A stretch of 64,000 nucleotides of DNA. Source: Rhynchospora pubera. Taxonomy: Eukaryota; Streptophyta; Magnoliopsida; Poales; Cyperaceae. A model generated the notes under the pieces. It was given only the letters and a program-made list of their open reading frames with translations, did not search any database and had not been told where the DNA came from. The DNA is taken from contig CM051461.1 of the NCBI GenBank assembly GCA_028095005.1, positions 46,240,812 to 46,304,811 of the forward strand, written 5' to 3'. This document shows, one piece after another, positions 24,290-36,811 of this stretch (position 1 is the stretch's first letter; each line of letters begins with the position of its first letter). The position numbers were made by a program, and so were the translations under genes.

Positions 24290-25375
24290 TATAAAAAATG
24301 AAAGAATGAACATAAACGACTTTTTTCAAACATTTCAAATGGGTTTTTATGTAAATTCCATTTTTTATGGTATTAATTACTCGCCTTATCAAGTCTGCTA
24401 ATATACAACTATATAAACATTATGCAAAATAAGGCGGTCAAGAAAATGAAACAGTTTGCAATTTTTAGCAAGGAAGTAGTCTGAAAAAATTTAATCATTA
24501 CTAGCAATATTAATTAAATCCAATTAATGGATTAAAATTTAAAAGAAAATTTAAATTTTAAAGCTAAGGCCCTTTAATAAATTGAAGGACGTAGGCCCTT
24601 GATGGGATTTCAAAGAAAATTGAAGTCCTTTTAGCAAAAAGTCCATAATCTGGTACTATTTTGAGCGATACAGTTGTTGTATTTTTTTTGTCCGTTTGCG
24701 CGCTACACTTCGTGTCGCGCGACAGCAGATAAGAATTCATCAGTGTCCCTACACTATCTATGAATTATTACATGTATCAAAAGCCATATAATTTATTCTC
24801 TATAGATTCCTAATAACAATTTACTCAAAGGAATTACAAATACTCCAATTTCCTTATGATATTATTCCAATAATTATAGGATATTGAAGGAGTTTTTCGT
24901 TGAGTTCTCTCATATGTGACTCGAAATAAAACAACTAGCCATACATAAGGACAATACACGTTTAAATATAAGTTACTATCCTATATAAATATATTTTAAT
25001 AATCATATTATTTAATATTATAAAATTTTTTCATTAATAAGTATTTTTTAAATATTTCTTTACTTTCTTTTTTCACTAATATGAGAGACCTAAGATTATT
25101 ATTATAATTTTTTCATTTTCTCTAATATCCCAAGCAACTTCGAAATTGATCAATATGTCGTTCTACTTTGAAAGAAAGGAGGAAATTTACTTTCTTTCCA
25201 TGCTTTTATTTCTGAAATAATTGATTGAAATCTATTGTAGATGCTTTTAACTCGTGGATTTGATATTTTACTTCATGGATCATGAATAGCGTGCGATGAC
25301 CCAACATAAAATGTGCCTAAATAAAAGAGTAAAAGACGATACAAAAATTAATGGAAATTGATTAATGCAATCTCT
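24290..25375. other. Intergenic, with a dispersed repeat at about 25080-25330
   Basis: No gene seen. The stretch at about 25080-25330 is a diverged inverted copy of 52545-52800 (shared words include TCTAATATCC, GATTTGATATTTTA and GACCCAACATA). A CpG-rich patch at about 24697-24730 (GCGCGC and TCGCGCGAC) may be a transposon end. Confidence 0.5.
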
Positions 25376-26508
25376 ATTTCTACCATCGCTACCATCGCCG
25401 GAAGCGCTTCCCTCTCCTCACCCAGCGAAGCGAAGTGCTCCCCTCTCCCTAGCAAAGTGATCCCTCTCCTCACCTAGTGAAGCGCTCCCCTCTCCTCACC
25501 CGGGTACGCTCCCTCTCCTTTCTACGCACTCTTCCGTCTCTATCCCTTCTTTCTGTGCTTCTCTCTCCCTTACCCCTCTCTTCGTTCTATGCGTCATATT
25601 TTGTTCACTTTGTTTATTGTATCTGTTCAATTTATTATTTTAAGTGTTCATTTTGTTTTGCTGTGCATTAGACTTTTGTGTTGATTTTATACATCTCATT
25701 TTGTTGGTGCATATGTTCACTTTGTTACTTTTAAGTATTCAATTTGTTTTACTGTGCGTCAATGTTTATTTTTTATGTCTCACTTTGTTGGTGTATATGT
25801 TCACTTTGTTTATTCATATGTTCACTTTGTTACTTTTATGTGTTCGATTTATTTTACTGTGTGTCAGTGTTTATTTTTTATGTCTCACTTTGTTGGTGCA
25901 TATATTCACTTTATTCTTTCATATGTTCACTTTGTTACTTTTAATGTTCAATTTGTTTTACTGTGCGTCAGTGTTTATTTTTTATGTCTCACTTTGTTGG
26001 TGCATATGTTCATTTTGTTTTTTCATATGTTCACTTTGTTGCTTTTAATGTTCAATTTGTTTTACTGTGCGTCAGTGTTTATTTTTTATGTCTCACTTTG
26101 TTGGTGTATATGTTCACTTTGTTCTTTCATATGTTCACTTTGTTACTTTTGTGTGTTCAATTTGTTTTGTTGCTCGTCAGACTTCTGTGTTTATTTTATA
26201 TGTCTCACTTTGTTTGTGTATATGTTCACTTTATTCATTCATGCAAACAATTTGTTACTTTTATGTGTTCAATTTATTTTGCTGTGAGGCAAGGTCCAAA
26301 GAAGACGAAAAAAGAATGCGAGGTCTAAAGAAGGCAGAAAAGGAGCGTCGGGAGTAGGAGAGAGGATCAGAGGGGAGGAGAGCGCGTCACTTTGTTGGTG
26401 AAGAGGATGGGAGCGCACACCAGAGAGAAGGGGAGGAGAGCGCATCTGAAGAGGAGGGGAGCGCGCGGGAGAAAAATTGAGGTAAGCGATGGCAGCGATT
26501 GTATAAAT
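25376..26508. mobile_element. Inverted-repeat element with central tandem array
   Basis: ATTTCTACCATCGCTACCATCGCC starts at 25376 and its imperfect reverse complement ends at 26508. Inside these, the left arm is pyrimidine-rich (CCCTCTCCTCACC words) and the right arm purine-rich (GGGGAGGAGAGCGC words), so the arms could fold back. The centre is a 104 bp tandem array. No transposase and no clear target duplication were found. It sits directly before Helitron 2. Confidence 0.45.
25640..26290 (+). repeat. ~104 bp tandem repeat, about six copies
   Basis: The word GTTTATTTTTTATGTCTCAC or a variant begins at 25764, 25869, 25973, 26077 and 26189, with an earlier divergent copy near 25677. Units also share TTCACTTTGTT several times, so there is a shorter internal periodicity. 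Overlapping frames rich in Cys, Phe and Leu across it are artefacts of the repeat. Confidence 0.9.
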
Positions 26509-28465
26509 CGCGATGGCGCTTATAATCTTTATCTTTACTACTTATAAAAGTACCAGTTCAAAGGTCTATCCAAATTTGAGTCCAAAGGTGCAAACAATTG
26601 TTTACCCAATGCAATATAGACCATAGATTAATTATGATCTAATCAGATCAGTGGTTTGGATTGAATAAGGAGTTAAAATGTTTAAATCTTTCGTATAGAG
26701 CTGTTAACTTCCGCGAGCGGAGCGAAATTGCGCCGGTATTAAACCGCGCAAGGGTTCGAGTCTCCGTGCCTTTACTCTTTTTTCGCTTTTCATTAAAACT
26801 CCCTTCCTCTGTCGGTTCTTCAATTTTCCGCTCTAATATCTTTCCTTAATTATTCGCGATATACTTCGCTCCTATCCAACGATCAGATTTCCTCTCTTTC
26901 CGTTTTTTTCCTCCGCTTCGCTCGAGGCGATTTGTCGTGATTTTCGCCAGGATTTCTTTTCCATTTCGCCAGGATTTTCGCCAGGATTTCCTCTCTTTTT
27001 CTCCGTTTTTTTCCTCCGTTTCGTGAGCATCCTACTAACTACTCCCTATAATCCCCGTGGCTACCTTTTTTTTCTCTAGAGTGGGTACTGGTCTCTTGGC
27101 TATGGTTTGTCCTCAATCAAATTTCTTTAATATTTTCAATTCATTTTGAATTTTCAGCCGCTTTCTTTTATTTCCCTAATTACTGCTAGAAAAATGGAAA
27201 GTGGAGCACGATTTTGAAATTTCATTTTGCCGTCAGATGACAATTCCTTCTTTATTTAATTTTGTAGGATGGTTCAGATGAGCAAATCGATAGTATCTCT
27301 TTTTCCCTAATTGCTATATTCAATTAGTTTTATTTGCATATTTGTTCAAATTGATCACTCTATTCAATCATTCACTTATGTTATTTTCTTTTTTGGTTCC
27401 AGCAAATTGTAAGAGGAAACAATAGCTCCACCATAAAACACGTATTCAGGTGTGTTTTTATCTGTTTTCATGATTTCATGATTTATTTAATTAGAAACAT
27501 AAAATTCGATGAATTATTCAATTTGATTTGGTTTATTTTGAGTCTAATTTGATGGATTATCACTAGCACCAGCGTTAAAGAGTATTGCTGGTTCGAGATA
27601 TAGGATATAAATTCAATGTCCTAGAGTAGGATATACAAAGAACCTAAATTCTATTGATGAAGAGGAGCAACATGAATTGGATTTGAATCAGATTCCAACT
27701 GAATTGCAAGAATGTTGTGTTACAATTGCTTAGTTAGTTTATCATTTATCATATTTGACTGTGTATTTTAAAAAATTTTCCTTGTAGGTGGGTAAAGAGT
27801 GACTCAGCATTTTCCTTTGAAAAGTAAGATATTATCAGTCTTGTACCAGTGCACAAGGTGAGAAGGGCCTAATTTGATTACTTCAAGCAATTTTAAAATT
27901 GTAAAGTTATTATAGGAAATTGTAAAGTCTAAGTTGGCGAGCCAGCGTAAAAACTCAGCCATATATACAAGAAATGACCAGGGTCGGGGTGTCATTTCTA
28001 GCCTACCCCAACTTGTTTGGGATAAAAAGGCTTAGACTTTTTTTTAAAGTTATTATAGGCACATAGAAACAAATTTCAGCAAGTTGCATGCTCTTCAGCT
28101 GATGATCGTCAGCTCTTGGAATCATCAAAAACATCTCTTGACAAATGCAAGGTCGAAGATACTATCAATTATGGGACAAAGGTCGTATACAGAATCAGCC
28201 ACAAAAGTTAACTATTTTACCAGTTGCATGCCACACTAAAATCTTTTTTTAACTAATGCAGACTTTGGTAAGCTTATAAGCTGTTTGTGGGCCATCCCAT
28301 TTCATGACAGCTAGAGCATATAGCCTTTTAGCTGTTGTTTTGTACCATACTGAAGATTTTTAATCAGGTAGGCATCCTAATCTGGTATGCTGTATTTGGT
28401 TTTCTGAACATCTTGCGTTTGAATTTCTTGATTGAAAATTGATAAAACATTTTTTCAAATTGTAG

Positions 28466-28600
28466 GTATATTTCGAGTCTGAGGTTAAAGCAAGCATAGC
28501 AACATGTGATGGCCTCTGCCCTAGACCTAACACAGTCATAAGAGAGATTGTGTGCGGTTTGGAGGTTATGTATGGTGTCAAAGAATTGATTGGTATTCAG
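28466..28600 (+). pseudogene. Captured exon of plant ATP-dependent phosphofructokinase
   Basis: The 135 bp block has AG before and GT after and encodes 45 residues, VYFESEVKASIATCDGLCP..NTVIREIVCGLEVMYGVKELIGIQ with two residues between the parts. It corresponds to the N-terminal substrate/ATP-binding region of plant PFK (TCGGLCPGLNTVIREIV). The invariant GG is DG here and PGLN is PRPN, so the nucleotide-binding loop is damaged. No other PFK exon was found. It is a single captured exon inside Helitron 2. Confidence 0.85.
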
Positions 28601-29162
28601 GTACCTTTTTATAAATTACACCCTAATTTACTGTATATGTTGATGGTTGATTATGGTTCCCAATCATTTACATTGGTGATTGGTGTAATACTGAACATTT
28701 TCAGCTTGGCAATTAATCTCAGAATTCTCATGCTAGCCCATCATTTTCTTTGATTGTTTGCAAATAACATGCAAATGTCAAAGTCAACATTAGCTTTATT
28801 CAGTCTGAAAACCATGAGGAAAGATTAACTCGAGAAAAAGGATCGTAAACCAAGCAAGTTGGATTTCTGGCAGGTCACAAACTGCATTAGGTGCATCCAG
28901 GCCATGGGAAATTCAGAAGAATATGTAGTTGATTATGGCAAAGACCTCATTTTGACAGCTCCTTGTGTAGTTGTGTTATTAGAAAAAGAAATTGAGATCA
29001 ATCTATAAGATTCCTTGCTTGCATTGCATTCAGCTACAACTTATTTCTAGAACTACATATATTATCTTTATCAATCAATGGTTATTCCTCAATTTCGGCA
29101 TATTTATTCACATGTACTCATAGAATTGGAAAAACATGGAGCCATTTATGTTCCGGTAAATT

Positions 29163-29192
29163 GCCCGCACATTGAGCGGGCATTGTTGCTAG
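29163..29192 (+). other. Helitron 2 3' terminal hairpin and CTAG end
   Basis: Perfect 6 bp stem GCCCGC/GCGGGC with a 7-base loop, then CATTGTTG-type spacer and CTAG. It is needed for termination of rolling-circle transfer in the Helitron model. Confidence 0.9.
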
Positions 29193-30810
29193 TTCCTGAA
29201 AATTAATAAGTCGGAAGAGATTCGAGCAGGCAGCAGTCCGACCATGATTCTCAATGGGCTTGTTTGAAAAAGTAACTAACAGCCCAAGTTCTATTACCAA
29301 CCTACGAAGTGGTCCAATAAACTTCTCTTGCATTTTATTTCTTATTTTTTTTTCCCTTCTTTACTCCTTTTTTTATCAGATCAAGCGAAATAATGGGGAT
29401 TAGGGATGTCGGGATCAGCTTGCATTTGAACTTTAGAGAGATGAAAGTTATAGTAGTGTAGTTCTAATTTGGGATTGAAGTTACGTGCAGTACATCTAAA
29501 ATTTAGCAAGCCAAACAGCCCTAAATGATTTAATTAAGCATGTGAAAAGCCTTCTCTGTTAATTTTGACATATCGGTAATGTGCCCTGGTATACTAATTG
29601 TCAGGGTAATCCTGTAATTCGAACCTGGTCATATTACGGAATCCCTTTTTGAAAGTTTAATAGAGTAAAAGTTGGTTTTCTAACAGATCGCTTTATGGCG
29701 AGAAGGCAAGGAAGCTTCCAGAGAGGACAAATGAGCTGACTGGACATATGCAAGGCAATGAAGAGGAGCAGATACCATGCATCCATGTTTGGTCTGTTAT
29801 GCAACAAACAGAAGGATGGCGAAAACTTTTCTTAACGTTTTTTCACCTCCCTTATATCTGGATGTGTCTGTTACTGGTAGAAAATGGCACCAATTGTACT
29901 GGAAACAGTAAACATTTCCTAATGTCATAATCCCATCCTTCACTATACCACAATTTCAATTTGATTACGCTACATTTACCAATTTGTACTAATGAAAATA
30001 ACTATACAAGTATACATTAGTACCTGGTACATACTGTCACATACTGATTTGAGACTCTAATTTGCAGGGATGGGCTAAACTTGACAGAAGAAGTAATGGA
30101 GTGGTGCACAGTGAAGTGTTACGAGCGCTAAATGAGGCTGGTTTAGTAGCAGAAGAAATGCAGCTCTGACTTCCCAGTTCCTACACCATTCTGCAATTGA
30201 TGGAGCACATCCAGAGATGGTTTTTCAATCACAAGGTAGTCTTGCTCTTTCCGATGACTTGTGCAAAATACACATAATATTCTATTGCATTAACATAAGG
30301 AACCCAACATTTCTCATATTTTGCGGTCTGATTTTCTAAAACGTTTTGCACATGTGAGAAGCTTCTGCTTTTGTATCATTGTATAATTTTTGTACTTTCA
30401 TGCATTTTATGCCTTTTTACAATATCCCATGTACCTTTCTTTATGCATGTATAGGGGGCAGAAATGATATTCTTTACGGATATAAGTATATAACTGCGTG
30501 ATATTTTGAGATACTATTTTGGCAAATCTCTCCCATTAAATATAAAGATACTGCTTTTTTGTTACATGCAAAAAAAAAAAAAAAGCTGAAAATTGTCAGA
30601 TATATCCCCTTTCCAAATCATGAATATCAAGTACACTCTAGAGAGCATGGCAAGTATTTGTTAATGCAGCCCTTATTGCTTACTTTGGAAAACGGTTTGA
30701 AATTGATGGTATATGGACAAATATATGAGATTTGCTCTTGCCGTTTAGGAAGTATGAGTAATCGACAATGTTTTGTGATGGTGTTGTGACCTCTCTTTTG
30801 GACAGGAGGC
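29193..30810 (+). other. Intergenic with unidentified exon-like pieces
   Basis: Two stretches look like exons: 29688 to about 29850, after TTTTCTAACAG, readable as SLYGEKARKLPERTNELTG and onward to QQTEGWRKLF; and 30068 to about 30170, after TTTGCAG, readable in one frame as WAKLDRRSNGVVHSEVL. I do not recognise the source gene, and the two do not join into one open frame with confidence. They may be captured or decayed gene fragments. The rest is AT-rich with a poly-A tract near 30570. Confidence 0.35.
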
Positions 30811-31151
30811 TTTTTTTTTTTTTTTTTTTGAAGGTAGGGAGACAAGGCCTCATCCTATAATTTCATTATACCAAGAAAATCGGTACAAGTAAAGAAAAGA
30901 AAAACAAAAAAAGAAAGGAAGAAAATCTCCCCACAAGGGGAATTAACTAAAGACACATTCTATAAGGCGCCTATATACAAATTTACTAGGACAAAACTTG
31001 AGTGATTACGAGAAATCTAGCAGTAAGTGTTCCACAACATAATGTCGTGAATTGTTTTCCTTGTCACTTCAATAGCATCTACTGCCGCTCCTTCAAAGAT
31101 TGTCGCGCAACGTGCCTTCCAAATGTTCCACATTCCCGCCATCCTTTCCTT
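30811..31151 (-). mobile_element. 5'-truncated LINE, 3' end
   Basis: On the minus strand a short frame reads MAGMWNIWKARCATIFEGA and continues to IMLWNTYC, then stops. The W-IWKARC--IFE pattern is the C-terminus of plant LINE ORF2. About 200 bases of 3' untranslated sequence follow, ending GGATGAGGCCTTGTCTCCCT and a 19-base poly-A (poly-T at 30811-30829 on the plus strand). It is a dead-on-arrival copy. A target duplication could not be fixed. Confidence 0.8.
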
Positions 31152-32369
31152 TTGTTCATTCTTGTTATGAACCAAGCATTCATAAATAAATATCTACAGA
31201 CTAGGTTAGGTTGGAAATTGCAGCTCGCATTTGATTTGTGGAATTATTGTTAGTGATGTTGGAATTTTTCTTGCATTTGATTTGCGTAGTAATATCTACA
31301 GTTTATGATCAAAGCACGATAACACTAAAGCCATCTACACTAGCACACACCGGTGCACCTAAGTTATCTTTCTATTACATTAATCAAACTCATAACATAG
31401 AATTAATTATGAAGCAAAACGAAGTACAGGATAGGGAGATGACTTTTCAGAATGGTACATGTTACTAGGAGTTTTTGAGTTTTCGAAAGGGTAAATAACA
31501 CAAAATTCTGCCTTAGGTGCACAACGCAGTTGTCTGGAATCCATGCAGAATGCCTGGTCACTGCAATCATGTGGTTCTCTCTGGCATGTGGGAATTGTTT
31601 CAACATTCAAAATGTAAATAGATGAATAATAAATGAACCATATCAGTACTATCTTTGGCATGGGCACCAGCAAGTAAGACAGACATCTCAATTTTTTAAA
31701 ATAGGTTGTTGCACTGGTTTCCTAGGAGAGTAACTCTGATGAAATTACACCTGATAATTGAAATTGCAAGATCCCAAATAGATTGCAACTAACCTTCAGA
31801 TCAAATAAGCCTTCTGCTTTTATGCTAACATTTGAAACATCTCGAGTCACAAGACCCTCTTACAACCGTCACATCAAAAAGAAGAGAGGCTCTAACAAAT
31901 TCTTTCATTTCTTTCCTTTCTAATGATCATGCAATAAGGAAAATTCATTAAAGCCAGATTTGGAAATTTATAAGCCATAATGTGTCACTGAGAGAGAGAC
32001 TAACAAAATAACCCTGCCCTAATCAGTAATATCTGTTTGTACAAATTGATCATTAAACTGACACAAAAGAAAGCAAGCAAGTAACACATTTCCATTTTCC
32101 TGTTACATTTGTACAGCTCCAGACTCCAGAGTAACCCCATTTTTCTGTAATGAAAAGACAAAAAAGAAATAATGGATGAAAAGAGCCATGTAAGTTTGAA
32201 TAGGAAATACAATTTACATGGTAAATACCTTAAAACTACTGTACTGATATAATATGGTATCCAAGTCTGGTTCTTCTGTAAAAATTGTTTGGAAATACTA
32301 ATACACTATAGAAATTACCTTCAGGAAAGAGTTTGGCAGGACTGTCAAAAACACAACTGTCATAATTGC
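31152..32369. other. Intergenic, includes 3' flank of the FRS gene
   Basis: No gene seen. The FRS gene ends at 32370, so its 3' untranslated region and polyadenylation site should fall in about 32000-32369. No distinctive repeat was noted. Confidence 0.5.
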
Positions 32370-32939
32370 TCATATTTCTGTTATAGAATCTTCTTCAAAT
32401 TTCATGTCATGTTCTTCAATCAAGTCTCCACTGTCATTATCTTGAGACCCGTCAGAGGAAAAGAACAACCCATTAAACCATGATCTGTTCAAGTTTCCAT
32501 TGCCACTCTCTCCTGTTCCTAATTTAAGCAAGATAACATTGTTGAAAGTTGGTACAGAAACATGCATGAGCTCAACAAAACATCAAATGAAGGTTTATTC
32601 TTTCATATTAATGGAGGCAAACAAGCTTTGTTCAAAAAGTGAAGTGAAACTCAGAAGTTGGATCACCGTCACCACTTGTTATTGACAAATTCTCATATTT
32701 TTCTTCATATTTCCCTCGAACCGCAAGCAACTCATTGCGCAAAAATTGAGCTTGTTCTTCATTTTGGGCCGCCTTACCACATATTGGTGTTATTATATGA
32801 ACCAAATCATCATTACGGTTTCTAACATCCAATAGAGGATCTTCAATCACCCTTTTCCCCTCTAAATCCACAACGATAGCATCTTTTGCCGCTTTAGTCC
32901 AACGGTTGAAAACATACCTCGGAGGTATCACCTTAATAT

Positions 32940-35900
32940 TGTCACACCCCAGTACAAAGGGTGTCGACAGCCGCCGCGTATGCACGTTTACCTTCGTACA
33001 CACGCAAGGCGTAATTTAAGTTTCCATTTTATAATAAATAATGAATAATGTCGTGCAATCAAAATACCGTTTAATAGATTCAAAGTTATATTTATATCCA
33101 TGCATCATAACCCTCAAAGTAATACTTACAACCAAAATGAAATATTGCATAATTATAAATTGAGAATGTAACTAACTGTATGCAACTAGAAAACAATGTT
33201 GCATGTGCAAAATTTAAACATGAGAGGTTCATGCATATATAAAGATGAATAAGAGTACTGGAACAGCAAATATGACATTTCAGTTCAAGCATTTGAGGTA
33301 TATATATGCAATTTCATATCCATACCTTATTAAAAAAAAAGAAATGCAAATGCTTTAATATTCCAACGGAAATATTGTATATGCATTTAAATACAAGTGC
33401 AGTTCGCACACGATATAAGATTTTCTCAAAATACAAGTTCAAATGTATCCTAAACATGAAATTTACAAATTGATTAAGAAGGTGACACCATAGACACTGG
33501 ATAGAACTGCAATGCTGTATGAGGTAACAATAGTTCTCAAGTGCAATTTAAAGTAGTAAGCTGCAGCTAACTAGTCAAGAATCCAATAACAGCACAATTT
33601 CTCCAAACATACAAAATAGATGCACCTAAATGCTTATAAGTACACATGTCTAATATTCACATATTAAGGGAGATTTGCATTCTAAAAAAAAACAGAAATA
33701 CAAGTGTGAATTTAATAACCCTGAAACTTGCAGCCTAACATAAAAGAGGTGTTTATGATATAAGCGTGACACACACATGCAAGGTCTAGGTTTACATAAG
33801 CATTTATGTATAAATGCCATATCTATATGTACTGCTGAGCATGAACTAACTACGCCACCATCACGAAATATGAGAATTTACATAGTTTAACACATAGAAG
33901 TTATATATGACTTACAAGAGTATAAGCTTACTAGCTTAATATTTCAGAAATATGCCGTCAAGTATAATTAGACAACTACTAATATAAAAGTTTGGTTTCA
34001 ACACTAAAATACAATACTTGGAGTTCACATGAAGCTCACCAAGGGACAACAAAAGGGCTTAATCCTTTACGGCTCTGACCCCACTCGCTAACCCTGGAAC
34101 CCACAACAAGTGAAAGAATGAGATAAATAAAATTTATCTCAGTACGGTATTTAGTTCCAGCCACTTGAATTTTAATTACAAGTTTAGGAACTAATTACAT
34201 TACTGAGTTAAAATACAATCTACAAATCAAGTAGATAAACATTTACTTTTATTTCAAATTTCAAATAAGCACAACAAGATTAGATTAAACCAATTAATGC
34301 AATATGACATGTGAGCTCGGCACCAATTCAATATCAATTCAGATTCCAAGCATAACAAATACCGGCTCATTTGATTGGACAATTAGTAAAAATGCAAGTC
34401 TGGTTTATCACAAGTCAATTATTTCAATCATTTCCTTCAGATACCGCGAACCACCCTTTAAGATGGATGCCAACGGCCAATTCAATTCATACATAATTCA
34501 GTCAATTAAATCATCAAAATGTACAAGCAAGCTGGGAACACTCACACTCCGGACCATTCTAGACTGGACCTACTGAGTCCCGGTACATAAGCGCTTATTA
34601 CACGGTGCTTGGTAGGATGGGTCATGACTCCACCTCCAAACATTACGAGTGTCTATCTCAACCACACAAGCTGTACTTACCTCAATCAAATCACATTTCA
34701 ATCGGATACCATTCAATATGCCACTAAACAATCATGCATCGTTTACATATACACAAATATTTTCATGAATGATAATCAAGTTATGAATTCAAAATGCATA
34801 ATAATGATATGTCACATATAATTAAAACTCAAGTGGAATCCGTACCTGCAACAAAATAACAGTAGCACGCACACAAAGTATTCTTATATATCGACGATAA
34901 TCTGCTCTTGACTCATGCCCTGATATTTTTTTTATAATAAAATAAGAACTAAGATAAATCCATACTCAAATAGAACACAACAAACAGTATTAATCCCTAT
35001 TCAAGCAACAAGTTAGAACAAAACAAATTCTGAAATTTCTTGTTAAAAGTTAGGAGATTAACTCCTTTGTGGTGCTATATGATTAATCCTACTCTACTAG
35101 TGGTACCGAACAGTGCTAATTTGCTTAGTATAAACATACATGAGCTGGAACCAAAGTTCTTCTTTTAAAACCAGCTTTTGAAAAACACACAAGTACAAAA
35201 TCATATAAGCAAAAGAGTAAGCAATAGAAATTCAGATTCTAAACTTGTTACTTGCAATTTAGAGGTCTAATTATCTAATTATACTAATTAGTAACAGCAA
35301 TTAAGAAATTTCAAAGCTGACAGAATTTAACAGTGTTGGAAAGTGGTACACAACAATGCAAGAGTGGTATCAATTGGTGATTAGAAGGCTGGAAAAATTC
35401 TGGTATAACCAGCGAAGGGTAATTTTGACAGTTTTACAAAATCCTTTATATTTCATGAACGGCTCAACAGAATCAAATAAAAATTGAACTGTAGATGAAA
35501 CGTGATATGAAGTATCTCCTGTAAAAATTTCATAATGTTTGGACATGCAGATTAATTATAATGAATTTTCGAAATCAGACAGAATTAGGTTTCAGAAAAC
35601 CTGTTCCAGCAAATCATGCCAGCAAATACCTCTGAAAGTTCATGCATTGAAACCCTTTAAATAAATCTCAAAAAATTTTATAAAAATTACAGAAGCTGAC
35701 TCTGGATGTCTATTTGAAGATCTAAAAGTTTCAAGTCTTAAATGCAAACAGAGAATAAAGAAAAATAAAAAAAACTGCACTGGGCTCTAACTGTTCCAGA
35801 AAACTGTTTTTCAAAACTTGCCCTGGTTTCAAAAAAAATCTTGTAAAAATACCAAATCAACTCACAAAAATCCATATTAGATATCAAAATTTCCGTCTGA

Positions 35901-36798
35901 AAGTCTAGTTTCAAACAAAATAATTTTCATGTCCAAATTTGAAACAGAATAACAGCAGTTATTTAAAAACCGAAGCAAGGTCACAATGGTAACAGTCAAA
36001 TTGCAAATGTACTTATTCAACTTGCCCCTTCGAAATTAATTTGAGGAATAACAAAAGGTAGAAATCTAGTACAAATCAACAAATTTACTTACTCAGTATA
36101 TGCAACGAAATAGAAGTGTGCAAAATCGGAAGAGACCTAGGTTTCAATTTCTGCCACTGGGGACTAGAGAAGCCTTCTTCTTAGATGAAATCTGATTTTT
36201 CTATAAATTTTTGCTTGGACTTTTGGATGGAATTTGAAGTGCGAATTCAAGCTATAGTTGAGACAGAAAAGCAATTTTGAGATGAGATGGAGGCGTGAAG
36301 TGATGAGACCAGATCCACAAATCACGGCAAAAGGTCTCTCCAAAGTTTCTAACTTGGAAATTTTCAATTACTCATGGAGCACCATTTAACATGTGAAACA
36401 ATGACTTGTTTTCCCAAATGGGCTCCACATGCATATAGATGATATGGACAAGGCTACAAGGGTACCAAGCAAATGAAATGAAAATGATTTTTTTTTTTCC
36501 CTTCTTATCAACGTCAGCCAGCCAAGATAAAAAGTTTAAATCTCATGAAATAAAATCACTCATCAAAAATCAACCAAGTCTATATTAATTTCAGAAAAAA
36601 AAAATTCAACAGAATTTATAGAATACAGTAACAATAGAATTTCCAATGATTTCAGAAATCAGTTCTAATAAAGTAGACTATACATATACACTTTTAAATT
36701 CAGAAAGTAATATCAATAAAATTGGAATTTAGTCATGCACTAGTAACATTTCACAAGAAATGCTGAAACAGTAGAAATTCGAAATTCAGGGTATGACA
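32940..36798 (-). repeat. 3' LTR of the retrotransposon in FRS
   Basis: 3,859 bp, the same length as the other LTR, with no indel seen between them. Since the element runs on the minus strand, this is its 3' LTR, beginning at 36798 next to the polypurine tract. It has no coding capacity; short frames in it recur identically in the partner. Confidence 0.95.
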
Positions 36799-36811
36799 TT
36801 CCTCCCTCCTT
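36799..36811 (-). other. Polypurine tract
   Basis: AAGGAGGGAGGAA on the minus strand, immediately before the 3' LTR. It primes plus-strand synthesis. The next bases inward contain a perfect inverted repeat AAATTTCGA/TCGAAATTT (36816-36835). Confidence 0.9.

Larger units (their letters stand above)
26532..29192 (+). mobile_element. Helitron 2, non-autonomous, with captured PFK exon
   Basis: The 5' end TCTTTACTACTTATAAAAG follows an A. The 3' end has the hairpin GCCCGC-acattga-GCGGGC (29163-29181), seven further bases and CTAG (29189-29192), followed by T. This is the textbook Helitron 3' structure with insertion between A and T. Length is 2,661 bp with no Rep/helicase. The first 200 bases match Helitron 1. 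Near 26745-26765 is GGGTTCGAGTCTCCGTGCC, which resembles a tRNA B-box. Apart from the PFK exon, some exon-like stretches (27570-27720, 28080-28180) are not identified. Confidence 0.9.

Noticed and set aside
25644..26357. Cys/Phe/Leu-rich frames up to 177 codons resembling membrane proteins
   Set aside because: They arise from the T-rich 104 bp repeat; three overlapping frames look alike and have no gene signals.
26745..26765. Possible tRNA gene from the GGTTCGAGTCT motif
   Set aside because: No cloverleaf could be drawn upstream and no A-box at the right distance, so not annotated as tRNA.
32632..33003. Start of the third FRS piece at the Met codon at 33003
   Set aside because: The first 22 codons of that frame belong to the LTR; true FRS coding sequence begins after the target duplication at 32934.
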